A program made the translations under genes and the position numbers. Shown in pieces: positions 35,776-43,999 of a stretch of DNA of 64,000 bases. Origin of the DNA: Blautia sp. (GTDB lineage: Bacteria; Bacillota; Clostridia; Lachnospirales; Lachnospiraceae). The notes under the pieces were generated by a model. That model did not search any database, was not told the origin of the DNA, and saw only the letters and a list, made by a program, of their open reading frames with translations. Every line of letters begins with the position of its first letter. Positions within the stretch are counted from its first letter, which is position 1. The DNA lies in the NCBI GenBank assembly GCA_023667395.1, contig JAMPAC010000002.1:1-64000 (forward strand), given 5' to 3'.

Positions 35776-35954
35776 GTCAACAACACTAATGCAGGTATAT
35801 GGTATGTCCGGTGAGATACGGTGCAGGACGCTGCGGTATGTGACCCTCGCAGCATTCGCAAAACGGATGCCAACGCACCCGCCTGGCGCATTGCTTGCGG
35901 GAATAATCAACAGATTGATGATGAGAAAATGGAACAGGAAAGGAACACAACAAT

Positions 35955-36941
35955 ATGAAATGGATCAGATTCCGCATTAAGACGATCACGGAGGCCGAGG
36001 ACATTATTATCAGCACCCTTTACGATATCGGTCTGGAAGGCGCGCAGATCGAGGACAAGGTACCTCTGACCGCGTTGGAAAAGGAGCAGATGTTTGTGGA
36101 CATCCTGCCTGACGGACCGGAAGACGACGGCATTGCTTACCTGAATTTTTTCGTGGAGAAAAAAGAGGACGGAACCCTCGAACTGCAGGGCGAAACGCTG
36201 GGTGTGGACGAGGCGCTGAAGAGAATCGAGGCGGAATTGGAAGACCTGAAAGTCTTCTGCGATATCGGGGACGGAACCGTGACGGTGGATGAGACGGAGG
36301 ATATTGACTGGATCAATAACTGGAAGCAGTATTTTCATCAGTTCTATATCGACGATATCCTGGTGATTCCATCCTGGGAGGATATCAAGCCCGCTGACCA
36401 GGACAAACTGATCCTCCATATCGATCCCGGCACCGCGTTTGGGACGGGGATGCATGAGACCACCCAGCTGTGCATCCGGCAGCTGCGGAAATTCATCACC
36501 CCGGAGACGGAACTTCTGGATGTGGGAACGGGTAGCGGGATCCTTGCCATCCTTTCCCTGATGTGCGGGGCAAGGCATGCAGTGGGCACAGACCTGGATC
36601 AGTGTGCCATTGAGGCCGTGGCGCAGAACTGTGAGGCAAACGGCATCGAAAGGGACAGATTTGAACTGTTGATCGGGAATATCATTACGGACAAGGCGGT
36701 GCAGGACAGGGTGGGCTATGGCCGCTATGACATTGTGGTGGCGAATATCCTTGCGGATGTGCTGGCGCCCCTGACGCCTGTGATCATCGACCAGTTAAAG
36801 CCCGGCGGGATTTATATTACTTCCGGGATCATCGACGACAAGGAACAGACGGTACGGGATGCGGTGGAGGCAGCAGGATTCGAGATTTTGGAAGTGACTT
36901 ATCAGGGCGAGTGGGTCAGCGTGACGGCGCGGAAAGTGTGA
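35955..36941 (+). CDS. prmA: Ribosomal protein L11 methyltransferase
   Basis: 328 residues. The N-terminal substrate-recognition domain (MKWIRFRIKTITEAEDIIIS) is followed by a class I SAM-dependent fold with motif I LLDVGTGSGILAILSL, DPGTAFGTGMHETT before it, and motif IV VVANILADVLAPL. It trimethylates L11 at several lysines and the N-terminus. It is commonly followed by rsmE in Firmicutes, as here. RBS GGAAAGGA lies about 11 bases upstream. Confidence 0.96.
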   Translation: MKWIRFRIKTITEAEDIIISTLYDIGLEGAQIEDKVPLTALEKEQMFVDILPDGPEDDGIAYLNFFVEKKEDGTLELQGETLGVDEALKRIEAELEDLKVFCDIGDGTVTVDETEDIDWINNWKQYFHQFYIDDILVIPSWEDIKPADQDKLILHIDPGTAFGTGMHETTQLCIRQLRKFITPETELLDVGTGSGILAILSLMCGARHAVGTDLDQCAIEAVAQNCEANGIERDRFELLIGNIITDKAVQDRVGYGRYDIVVANILADVLAPLTPVIIDQLKPGGIYITSGIIDDKEQTVRDAVEAAGFEILEVTYQGEWVSVTARKV

Positions 36942-37078
36942 GAAGAATTTCTAAGGCGTCTGAAGGACGCCGCCTAAGAAATTCTACGGCTCGCAAAGCG
37001 AGCCTTTCTCACACGGCAGAATCGCTGAAACGATTCTGCCTGGGTTCTCACGTATTGTTCGTGCCGCCGCAGGCGGCA
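36938..37078. repeat. Cluster of four hairpins (composite palindrome)
   Basis: AGAATTTCTAAGGCG/CGCCTAAGAAATTCT (36944-36985), GGCTCGC/GCGAGCC (36988-37004), GGCAGAATCG/CGATTCTGCC (37015-37040) and TGCCGCC/GGCGGCA (37062-37078). An outer GTGAGAA/TTCTCAC pair frames the first two. The same plan recurs at 45655. Some arms may also terminate prmA transcription, but there is no T-run. Confidence 0.75.
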
Positions 37079-37110
37079 TGACGGGAAGTGTGAAGTATAT
37101 CATTTTACTA

Positions 37111-37232
37111 TACTGAAAGATTTGTGCGAAATCAGAAAAATATTTCAGCATATTGAAAGATTTGCCCAAAGTCAAAAAATCTTTCACCATACTGAAAGAT
37201 TTGCTTGACATTCGACAAAACTTTCAGTATTA
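37111..37232 (+). repeat. Three tandem dyads upstream of rsmE
   Basis: TA(C/T)TGAAAGATTTG at 37111, 37151 and 37190, each followed after about 15 bases by the inverse arm (AAATATTTCA, AAATCTTTCA, AAAACTTTCAGTA). Period is 39-40 bases. The third dyad overlaps the rsmE promoter, as an operator array would. Confidence 0.7.
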
Positions 37233-37233
37233 G
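37205..37233 (+). promoter_or_regulatory. Putative rsmE promoter
   Basis: TTGACA (37205-37210), 17-base spacer, TATTAG (37228-37233), inside the third dyad. Confidence 0.6.
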
Positions 37234-37314
37234 GTGTATGATAATGCCGGAAATTGATTTTCTGCTGATGAACAGTCTTCAGGAGCAGTAAATATTATGC
37301 AGAAAGGATCCTTT

Positions 37315-38064
37315 ATGTATCAGTTTTTTGTAGACCCATCCCAGATCAACATACATGACAAATGTGTCATAATACAGGGAAGCGATGTGAACCATATCCG
37401 CAATGTGCTCCGCATGAAGCCCGGCGAGGAACTGAATGTGAGCAACGGCCAGGACGGAAAGGAGTACCGCTGTGCCGTTGAAACATTCGGGGAGGACAGG
37501 GTGGTCTGTCAGCTTCGCTTCGTGAAAGAGGACAATGTGGAACTGCCCTCCAGGGTATATCTGTTCCAGGCGCTCCCCAAAGCGGACAAGATGGAACTGA
37601 TCATCCAGAAAGCCGTGGAACTGGGTGTGTACCGCATCATTCCCGTGGCGGCGAAGCGGTGCGTGGTAAAGCTGGACGAGAAGAAAGCGGCGGCAAGGAT
37701 CACCAGATGGCAGACCATTGCCCAGGCCGCCGCCAAGCAGAGCAAGAGAGGGATCCTGCCGGAGGTGGCGGAAGTCATGGACTTTGCCCGGGCTGTAAAG
37801 CTGGCGGCGGATATGGATGTAAAACTGATCCCCTATGAACTGGCGGAGGGCATGGAGCAGACGAGGGAACGGATCGATGCGCTCCAGGCAGGACAGGATA
37901 TCGCCCTTTTTATCGGCCCCGAGGGAGGATTTGAGGAGGCGGAGATCCGGTTGGCGGCGGACAACGGAATTGTTCCCATCACCCTGGGGAAACGCATCCT
38001 GAGAACAGAGACGGCCGGCATGACGGTACTTTCCTGGATCATGTACCGCCTGGAGGGCAAATAG
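37315..38064 (+). CDS. rsmE: 16S rRNA m3U1498 methyltransferase
   Basis: 249 residues. The N-terminal PUA-like domain (YQFFVDPSQI, GSDVNHIRNVLRMKPGEELN) precedes a SPOUT methyltransferase domain with the knot motifs LFIGPEGGFEEAEIRLA and TLGKRILRTETAGMTVLSWI. It methylates N3 of U1498 in the decoding site. ATG 37315 has AAAGGA 7 bases upstream and gives the usual MYxFFV start; 37297 is an alternative in frame. Confidence 0.95.
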   Translation: MYQFFVDPSQINIHDKCVIIQGSDVNHIRNVLRMKPGEELNVSNGQDGKEYRCAVETFGEDRVVCQLRFVKEDNVELPSRVYLFQALPKADKMELIIQKAVELGVYRIIPVAAKRCVVKLDEKKAAARITRWQTIAQAAAKQSKRGILPEVAEVMDFARAVKLAADMDVKLIPYELAEGMEQTRERIDALQAGQDIALFIGPEGGFEEAEIRLAADNGIVPITLGKRILRTETAGMTVLSWIMYRLEGK

Positions 38065-38153
38065 CATACACTATATTAAGCGCTCAGAGCCTCGGAATGT
38101 TTTCCAGGTCGGCTCTATAATCGTCATAGTTTAATAAAAAAGGGGGAATCAAA

Positions 38154-39323
38154 ATGGAAGTGTATCTGGACAATTCCGCCACCACGCGGGTGTTCCCCGA
38201 AGTCGCGGAATTGATGACAAAGATCATGTGCGAAGAATACGGAAATCCTTCCAGCCTTCATATAAAGGGAATGCAGGCGGAAAATTATCTGCGCTATGCG
38301 AAAGAAATCCTGGCGCATATCATGAAAGTAAATGAAAAGGAGATTTTCTTCACCTCCGGGGGAACGGAATCGGACAACATGGCGCTGATCGGCTGCGCCA
38401 CAGCCAACAGAAGACGGGGAAACCATCTGATCACCACCCAGATCGAGCATCCTGCGGTCTTACAGACCATGCGCTATCTGGAGAGCCAGGGATATCGCGT
38501 GACGTATCTGCCGGTAAACGATTACGGGCAGATATCGCTGGAAGATTTGCAGCGTGCCATCACCCAGGACACGATCCTGGTATCCATCATGCACACAAAT
38601 AACGAAATCGGCTCCCTGCAGCCGATTGAAGAGGCGGGGACACTGATCAAGAGGGTGAATCCGAACATTCTGTTCCATGTGGACGCGGTGCAGGGATTCG
38701 GCAAGGCAAGGATCTATCCCAAGAAGATGAAGATCGACCTGTTGTCCGTCAGCGGTCACAAGATCCATGGCCCCAAGGGCATCGGCGTGCTGTATGTGGG
38801 CGAGAAAGTAAGGATACAGCCCCTGCTCCATGGCGGCGGGCAGCAGCAGAATATGCGTTCCGGCACGGATAATGTGCCTGGCGTGGCGGGACTGGCAAAG
38901 GCGGCGGAACTTCTCTACCAGCATTATGATGAGGATATGGAGCATCTGTATCGCTGCAAGAAGTACTTTATGGACGGTATCAGGAAGCTGGATGGCGTGA
39001 CGATCAACGGACTGCTTCCCGGAAAACCTGACGGGGAGGGAACAGCGCCCCATATCGTCAGCGTTTCCTTTGCGGGCGTCCGCAGCGAGGTACTGCTCCA
39101 TGCCCTGGAGGAAAAGGAGATCTACGTCTCCGCAGGAAGCGCCTGCGCGGCGCGCAAGCCCCAGCCCTCCGCCACCCTGAAAGCCATCGGCGGGGATAAG
39201 TCCCGGCTGGAGTCCACCATCCGCTTCAGCTTTTCCGTTTATACCACGGAAGAAGAATTATACTATACATTACAGACATTGTATGATAAAATTCCCATGT
39301 TGAGGAAATATACGAGGCATTAG
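38154..39323 (+). CDS. Cysteine desulfurase (IscS/NifS family)
   Basis: 389 residues, PLP enzyme. YLDNSATTRVFPEV at the N-terminus, FTSGGTESDNMALIG, the PLP lysine in SVSGHKIHGPKGIG and the catalytic cysteine loop SAGSACAARKPQPS. It converts cysteine to alanine and passes persulfide sulfur to acceptors. The direct neighbour is thiI, so it probably feeds 4-thiouridine synthesis, like B. subtilis NifZ. RBS AAGGGGG precedes the ATG. Confidence 0.93.
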   Translation: MEVYLDNSATTRVFPEVAELMTKIMCEEYGNPSSLHIKGMQAENYLRYAKEILAHIMKVNEKEIFFTSGGTESDNMALIGCATANRRRGNHLITTQIEHPAVLQTMRYLESQGYRVTYLPVNDYGQISLEDLQRAITQDTILVSIMHTNNEIGSLQPIEEAGTLIKRVNPNILFHVDAVQGFGKARIYPKKMKIDLLSVSGHKIHGPKGIGVLYVGEKVRIQPLLHGGGQQQNMRSGTDNVPGVAGLAKAAELLYQHYDEDMEHLYRCKKYFMDGIRKLDGVTINGLLPGKPDGEGTAPHIVSVSFAGVRSEVLLHALEEKEIYVSAGSACAARKPQPSATLKAIGGDKSRLESTIRFSFSVYTTEEELYYTLQTLYDKIPMLRKYTRH

Positions 39324-39328
39324 GACAG

Positions 39329-39356
39329 TTTCGAAACGGAACTGGAATAGAAAGGC
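39329..39356 (+). repeat. Short intergenic repeat between cysteine desulfurase and thiI
   Basis: ACAGTTTCGAAACGGAACTGG form of the dispersed element, with CGGAACTGGAAT at 39337-39348, ending at GAAAGG of the thiI RBS. The unit is shorter than elsewhere. Confidence 0.75.
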
Positions 39357-39364
39357 ATAGAGAA

Positions 39365-40546
39365 ATGAAGTTTACCGCATTTTTGATAAAATACGCCGAG
39401 ATCGGCATTAAGGGACGGAACAGGTATCTGTTCGAGGATGCCCTGATCCACCAGATCAAGTTCGCCCTGAAAAAGTGTGAGGGAAAATTCCTGATCCACA
39501 AGACCCAGGGGCGGATCTATGTGGATGCGGAAAGCGAATTCGACTACGACGAGGTGGTGGAACAGCTGCAGCGCGTGTTCGGGATATCCGGCATTTGTCC
39601 GGTAGTGTACGTGGAGGACGAGGGTTTTGAGAAATTATGTGACACTGTTGTCACATATTTGGCTGACGTGTATCCCGACCGGAATAAGACTTTCAAGGTG
39701 CAGGCCAGACGCGCCCGCAAGAACTACCCCAAAGAATCCATGGAGATCAACAGGGATCTGGGAGAATTTATTTTAAATGCTTATCCCGAGATGCGGGTGG
39801 ATGTCCACGAGCCCGATATCCTGTTAAATATTGAGATCCGCGAGAAGATTTATATTTATTCCGAGATCATTCCCGGTCCCGGGGGAATGCCGGTGGGCAC
39901 AGGCGGGAAAGCGATGCTGCTGCTGTCGGGCGGCATCGACTCGCCCGTGGCGGGCTATATGATCGCGAAGCGCGGCGTGAAGATCGACGCGGTGTATTTC
40001 CATGCGCCGCCCTACACCAGCGAGAGGGCGAAGCAGAAGGTGGTGGATCTGGCCAGGATCGTGTCCCGGTACACGGGACCCATTTACCTGCATGTGATCA
40101 ACTTCACGGATATCCAGCTTTATATCCATGAGAAATGTCCCCACGAGGAGCTGACCATCATCATGCGGCGTTACATGATGCGGATTGCGGAACATATTGC
40201 CAGGGAAACGGAGTGCCTGGGGCTGATCACCGGTGAGAGCATCGGGCAGGTGGCTTCCCAGACCATGAATTCCCTGATCGCCACCAACGAAGTATGCGAG
40301 CTGCCCGTGTACCGCCCGCTGATCGGTTTTGACAAGCAGGAGATCGTGGAAGTATCCGAGAAGATCGGCACTTTTGAGACATCCATCCAGCCTTTCGAGG
40401 ACTGCTGTACGATTTTTGTGGCGAAGCACCCCGTGACCAAGCCGAACCTGAACGTGATACGCCGCCATGAGCACAACCTGGATGAAAAGATCGAGGAAAT
40501 GGTCAGGACCGCGCTGGAGACGGACGAACTGATCATAGTAGAATAG
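39365..40546 (+). CDS. thiI: tRNA 4-thiouridine synthetase ThiI
   Basis: 393 residues: ferredoxin-like and THUMP RNA-binding domain (about 1-165, with KVQARRARKNYPKES), then a PP-loop adenylation domain with MLLLSGGIDSPVAGYM. There is no C-terminal rhodanese domain, so the persulfide must be delivered differently, consistent with the dedicated desulfurase next door. It makes s4U8 in tRNA and contributes to thiazole synthesis in some bacteria. Terminated at 40566. Confidence 0.95.
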   Translation: MKFTAFLIKYAEIGIKGRNRYLFEDALIHQIKFALKKCEGKFLIHKTQGRIYVDAESEFDYDEVVEQLQRVFGISGICPVVYVEDEGFEKLCDTVVTYLADVYPDRNKTFKVQARRARKNYPKESMEINRDLGEFILNAYPEMRVDVHEPDILLNIEIREKIYIYSEIIPGPGGMPVGTGGKAMLLLSGGIDSPVAGYMIAKRGVKIDAVYFHAPPYTSERAKQKVVDLARIVSRYTGPIYLHVINFTDIQLYIHEKCPHEELTIIMRRYMMRIAEHIARETECLGLITGESIGQVASQTMNSLIATNEVCELPVYRPLIGFDKQEIVEVSEKIGTFETSIQPFEDCCTIFVAKHPVTKPNLNVIRRHEHNLDEKIEEMVRTALETDELIIVE

Positions 40547-40564
40547 CGTGGGAAGAAGCGCATG

Positions 40565-40601
40565 AAAAAGGGCTCAAAGAAACATTGCTCTTTGAGCCTT
40601 T
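40565..40601. terminator. Bidirectional terminator between thiI and the HPr-like gene
   Basis: AAAGGGCTCAAAGA and TCTTTGAGCCTTT arms around AACATTGC. The minus-strand exit is TTTTT, so it best serves the HPr-like gene. Confidence 0.85.
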
Positions 40602-40626
40602 CCTGCTGTAATTACGCGAATCTATC

Positions 40627-40857
40627 TTATATGGTGTAGGGCTTCAGAACTTCCAGAACCTCGTCCGTGCCCTCTTCCGCATGGATATTCAGGTCAATGG
40701 GCTTGGAGAGATCCAGGCTGAAAATCCCCATGATAGACTTGGCGTCGATAACGTATCTTCCGGATACCAGATCAAAATCATAGTCGAATTTGGTAATATC
40801 GTTTACAAAGGATTTAACCTTGTCAATGGAATTTAAAGATATCTGCACTGTCTTCAT
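40627..40857 (-). CDS. HPr-like phosphocarrier homologue lacking the active-site His (Crh-like)
   Basis: 76 residues with the HPr fold. The region that should read GLHARPA is NSIDKVKSF, so the His15 phosphorylation site is missing. The regulatory site is kept: AKSIMGIFSLDL, with Ser in the position of Ser46. That is the pattern of Crh, which acts only as a CcpA coeffector after HPr-kinase phosphorylation. Whether it does so here is inference; Lachnospiraceae have several HPr-like paralogues. RBS AAGGAGG precedes the start. Confidence 0.8.
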   Translation of the reverse strand: MKTVQISLNSIDKVKSFVNDITKFDYDFDLVSGRYVIDAKSIMGIFSLDLSKPIDLNIHAEEGTDEVLEVLKPYTI

Positions 40858-40957
40858 GCTTGTTACCTCCTTATCATTATCTTCCCTTTGACTACATATT
40901 AATGGCTGGAGGGATAAAAGTCAAGGTAAAAGCCGTACAAAAAAAGTGAGGAATCCT

Positions 40958-42400
40958 ATGAAAAATGTAGCATTGCATAACCTTGGATGCAAAGTCAATG
41001 CCTATGAAATAGACGTAATGCAACAAATATTACAGGAAAAAGGTTATCATATTGTGCCTTTTGATCAGCCTGCGGACATTTATATCGTCAATACCTGTAC
41101 CGTCACCAATATTGCCGACCGGAAGAGCAGGCAGATGCTCCACCGGGCGAAACAGCTGAATCCCGCTGCCATTGTGGTGGCAGTGGGATGCTATGTCCAG
41201 ACAGGGCGGGAGGCGGTTGAAAAGGATGACAGCATCGACCTTGCCATCGGCAACAACCGGAAAAAGGATATTGCGGCGATCCTGGAGGAGTTCCTGGAGG
41301 GGAGGGGGGATGCCGCCTGCAGACAGGCATTCCCAGTGCAGACAACACCGGATATCAGGCATGCGGAGCATGTGGACGCCGCCCGTGGACAGGCGTCCGC
41401 GCCGGGGATATTGCAGCGGGACAAGACCCTCTATGGCGCTACCATATTGGACATCAACCGCACGGATGAGTACGAGGAAGTGACGCTGAAGCAGACCGCA
41501 GAGCATACCAGGGCCTATATCAAGATCCAGGACGGCTGCAATCAGTTCTGCTCTTATTGCGCCATCCCCTATGCCAGGGGCAGGGTGCGCAGCAGGAAAC
41601 CGGAAGATGTGATGAACGAGATCCGGGGTCTGGTGGAAGCAGGGTATAAGGAGGTAGTGTTGACGGGCATCCATATCAGTTCCTACGGCATCGATTTTCA
41701 GGGGAAAAAGGCATATTCCGGGGAAAGCGGCCTGATCGGCCTGGTGGAGCAGATCCATACCATTGAGGGGCTGGAGCGGATCCGTCTGGGTTCCCTGGAA
41801 CCCCGGATCGTGACGGAGGAGACGGCCAGGCGGCTGGGCGGGTTGCCGAAACTCTGCCCCCACTTCCACCTTTCCCTCCAGAGCGGGAGCGATACGGTGC
41901 TGAAACGGATGAATAGACGCTACACCACCGGGGAATACTATACCGGAGTGGAACGTTTGAGGAAATATTTTCCCCATCCCGCCATTACCACGGATATCAT
42001 AGTGGGTTTTCCCGGGGAGACGGAGGAGGAATTTGAGGAGACAAAACGCTTTCTGGAAAAGGTGGGCTTTTATGAAATGCATGTGTTCAAGTATTCCAGG
42101 CGGGAGGGCACGGCGGCGGCGTCCATGCCGGGGCAGGTGCCGGAACAGGTCAGGACACGGCGCAGCAACGAACTGCTGGCCATGGAGAAGCGGCAGTCCG
42201 CAGAGTTCCGCAGATATTACATAGGCAGCGAGGCGGAAGTACTTCTGGAGGAGGAAAAGGAGATCGGCGGGACAACCTGGCTGATCGGCCACACCAGGGA
42301 TTATGTCAGGGCAGCAGTGCCCAAGACCCCGGAACTACATGCCAATGATACTGTAAAAGTACGTTTCAGGAAGCAATTGACAGAAGAAATACTTGTGTGA
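40958..42400 (+). CDS. mtaB: tRNA t6A37 methylthiotransferase MtaB
   Basis: 480 residues. N-terminal UPF0004 domain (HNLGCKVNAYEIDVMQQIL with first cluster Cys), radical SAM domain with CxxxCxxC in DGCNQFCSYCAIPYARGRVR, and a C-terminal TRAM domain. The LGCKVN start and the RSRKPEDVMNEI stretch fit MtaB rather than MiaB or RimO. It makes ms2t6A37 in tRNAs reading ANN codons. ATG 40958 has GTGAGG upstream; the GTG at 40946 lies within this RBS. Confidence 0.94.
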   Translation: MKNVALHNLGCKVNAYEIDVMQQILQEKGYHIVPFDQPADIYIVNTCTVTNIADRKSRQMLHRAKQLNPAAIVVAVGCYVQTGREAVEKDDSIDLAIGNNRKKDIAAILEEFLEGRGDAACRQAFPVQTTPDIRHAEHVDAARGQASAPGILQRDKTLYGATILDINRTDEYEEVTLKQTAEHTRAYIKIQDGCNQFCSYCAIPYARGRVRSRKPEDVMNEIRGLVEAGYKEVVLTGIHISSYGIDFQGKKAYSGESGLIGLVEQIHTIEGLERIRLGSLEPRIVTEETARRLGGLPKLCPHFHLSLQSGSDTVLKRMNRRYTTGEYYTGVERLRKYFPHPAITTDIIVGFPGETEEEFEETKRFLEKVGFYEMHVFKYSRREGTAAASMPGQVPEQVRTRRSNELLAMEKRQSAEFRRYYIGSEAEVLLEEEKEIGGTTWLIGHTRDYVRAAVPKTPELHANDTVKVRFRKQLTEEILV

Positions 42401-42472
42401 CTTGAATTTTAAATACAAATGAGGTAATATAGGAAGAAGCAGAGTATTTTTTGACGGGAGAATAAGGGTAAT

Positions 42473-42736
42473 ATGCAGGATTTAGGAAATACACAGTACT
42501 TTAAAGTGGAGACAGAGCCTGAGACAGGGGTGCGTGTGGTGCTGTCTACCGTATACGAGGCATTGACGGAAAAGGGATACAATCCGGTAAATCAGATCGT
42601 GGGATACATTATGAGCGGCGATCCTACTTACATTACCAGCCACAAGAATGCCCGCAGCCTGATCATGAAAGTGGAACGCGACGAACTGGTGGAGGAACTG
42701 CTGAGGGAGTATATCCACGCGAGAGACTGGCAATAA
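42473..42736 (+). CDS. ireB: IreB family regulatory phosphoprotein
   Basis: 87 residues, DUF965/IreB family (B. subtilis YrzL). The motifs NTQYFKVE near the start and [20 protein letters not shown] and [12 protein letters not shown] in the body are near-invariant. In Enterococcus the threonines near the N-terminus are phosphorylated by the IreK kinase in cephalosporin resistance. It heads the conserved cluster ireB-ruvX-DUF1292. Confidence 0.95.
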   Translation: MQDLGNTQYFKVETEPETGVRVVLSTVYEALTEKGYNPVNQIVGYIMSGDPTYITSHKNARSLIMKVERDELVEELLREYIHARDWQ

Positions 42737-42790
42737 CGGGGTTTCACATTGAAGTGCAGAAACGGAACTGGAAAACAGTTTTGGGACGGA
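42736..42790 (+). repeat. Intergenic repeat between ireB and ruvX
   Basis: Contains GAAGTGCAGAAACGGAACTG, as in the amt leader copy, and a following ACAGTTTTGGGACGG; ends at GGAGG of the ruvX RBS. Confidence 0.75.
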
Positions 42791-42800
42791 GGTACTCCTC

Positions 42801-43229
42801 ATGCGGATCATGGGTCTGGATTTTGGTTCTAAAACCGTGGGTGTTGCCATCAGCGACAGCCTGCTTGTGACGGCTCAGGGTATTGAGATCATCCGCCGCA
42901 AGGAGGAGAATAAACTGCGCCGGACACTGGCGAGGATTGAAGAACTGATCGTGGAATATGAGGTCACGGAGATCGTCCTGGGGCTTCCGAAGCATATGAA
43001 CGGCACGGAAGGCGCCAGGGAGGAATTGACCAGGGAATTTAAAGAGAGTCTGGAGCGCAGGACAGGTCTGCCCGTGACGCTGTGGGACGAGAGACTGACT
43101 ACCGTGGCTGCGGACAAGGCCATGGCGGAAGCGGGGATACGTTGGGAGAACCGGAAAGACTATGTGGATATGATTGCGGCGGTTTTTATTCTGCAGGGTT
43201 ATCTTGACCTCAGAAAGCGTGAAATGTGA
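42801..43229 (+). CDS. ruvX: Putative pre-16S rRNA nuclease / Holliday junction resolvase-like RuvX (YqgF)
   Basis: 142 residues, RNase H-like fold. [19 protein letters not shown] carries the first catalytic Asp; [16 protein letters not shown] and [15 protein letters not shown] supply the Glu and further acidic residues. E. coli YqgF trims the 16S 5' end; older annotation calls it a resolvase. GGAGG is 8 bases before the ATG. Confidence 0.94.
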   Translation: MRIMGLDFGSKTVGVAISDSLLVTAQGIEIIRRKEENKLRRTLARIEELIVEYEVTEIVLGLPKHMNGTEGAREELTREFKESLERRTGLPVTLWDERLTTVAADKAMAEAGIRWENRKDYVDMIAAVFILQGYLDLRKREM

Positions 43230-43245
43230 AAGGCACGAAAACAAT

Positions 43246-43515
43246 ATGGCGAAATTAGAGAAGATTACTTTTAATCCGGGAGGACAGGATCCGGTAGATT
43301 TTTATGTATTGGAGCAGACCAGGATCAACGGTTCCGACTATATTCTGGTGACTGATTTTGAGGAGGGCGACGGAGAGGCCCTGATCTTAAAGGATATTTC
43401 CAAAGACGGTGAGGAGGAGAGCGTTTTCACCATCGTTTCCGATGATGATGAACTTGCGGCCATATCCGGCGTATTTGGAAGTATGCTGGAGGATGTGGAA
43501 TTTGTTCGGGATTGA
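43246..43515 (+). CDS. DUF1292 family protein
   Basis: 89 residues, strongly acidic, DUF1292 (YrzB) family: KITFNPGGQDPVDFYVLEQT, YILVTDFEEGDGEALILKD. Function is unknown. It is almost always next to ruvX and ireB in Firmicutes, as here. Start 43246 follows AAAGGCACGAAAACAAT, a weak RBS, and it lies 16 bases after ruvX. Confidence 0.9.
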   Translation: MAKLEKITFNPGGQDPVDFYVLEQTRINGSDYILVTDFEEGDGEALILKDISKDGEEESVFTIVSDDDELAAISGVFGSMLEDVEFVRD

Positions 43516-43528
43516 CCGGAGCAGGCAT

Positions 43529-43999
43529 ATGGCGGTAGACAGGGAAGCATTTCAACGATTATTAAAGGACAGAGGGCTGAAAGTGACGAAACAGAGGCTT
43601 ATGGTGCTGGAGGCGATCGCGTCATGCCCTGAGGAACACCTGACTGCGGAAGAAATATTTGAACTTGTAAAAGTAAGCTGCCCCGATATCGGGCTGGCTA
43701 CTGTTTATAGAACAATACAGCTGTTGAATGAGTTACATCTGATTGACCGGATCAATTTTGATGACGGTTTTGTGCGCTATGAGATGGGGACGGCTTCTGA
43801 GTGTGAGCAAAAGCACCATCATCATCATCTGATCTGTATGAAATGCGGCAAAGTGATCTCTTTCCGGGATGATCTGCTGGAGGAGCTGGAGGAGAAGATC
43901 ACTGCAACCACCGGGTTTTCAATCGTGAATCATGAGGTTAAACTCTACGGCGTCTGTAAAGAATGTGGAGGAAATTTAATTGAAGAAAAAAGAGAATAA
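43529..43999 (+). CDS. Fur family transcriptional regulator
   Basis: 156 residues. N-terminal winged helix (LKDRGLKVTKQRLMVLEAI, EEIFELVKVSCPDIGLATVYR) and C-terminal metal-binding domain with HHHHHLICMKCGKVISF and CKECGGNL, the two CxxC zinc sites. The sequence is compatible with Fur, Zur or PerR; the conserved His cluster cannot separate them. It overlaps the RNase J start by 20 bases. Confidence 0.92.
   Translation: MAVDREAFQRLLKDRGLKVTKQRLMVLEAIASCPEEHLTAEEIFELVKVSCPDIGLATVYRTIQLLNELHLIDRINFDDGFVRYEMGTASECEQKHHHHHLICMKCGKVISFRDDLLEELEEKITATTGFSIVNHEVKLYGVCKECGGNLIEEKRE

Noticed and set aside
36984-37211. 75-codon minus-strand frame upstream of rsmE
   Set aside because: It is produced by the hairpin cluster and the tandem dyads, giving repetitive SFSM/SFNM peptide; no RBS.
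41030-42292. 420-codon minus-strand frame over mtaB
   Set aside because: Antisense shadow of mtaB with His/Pro/Leu-rich composition.
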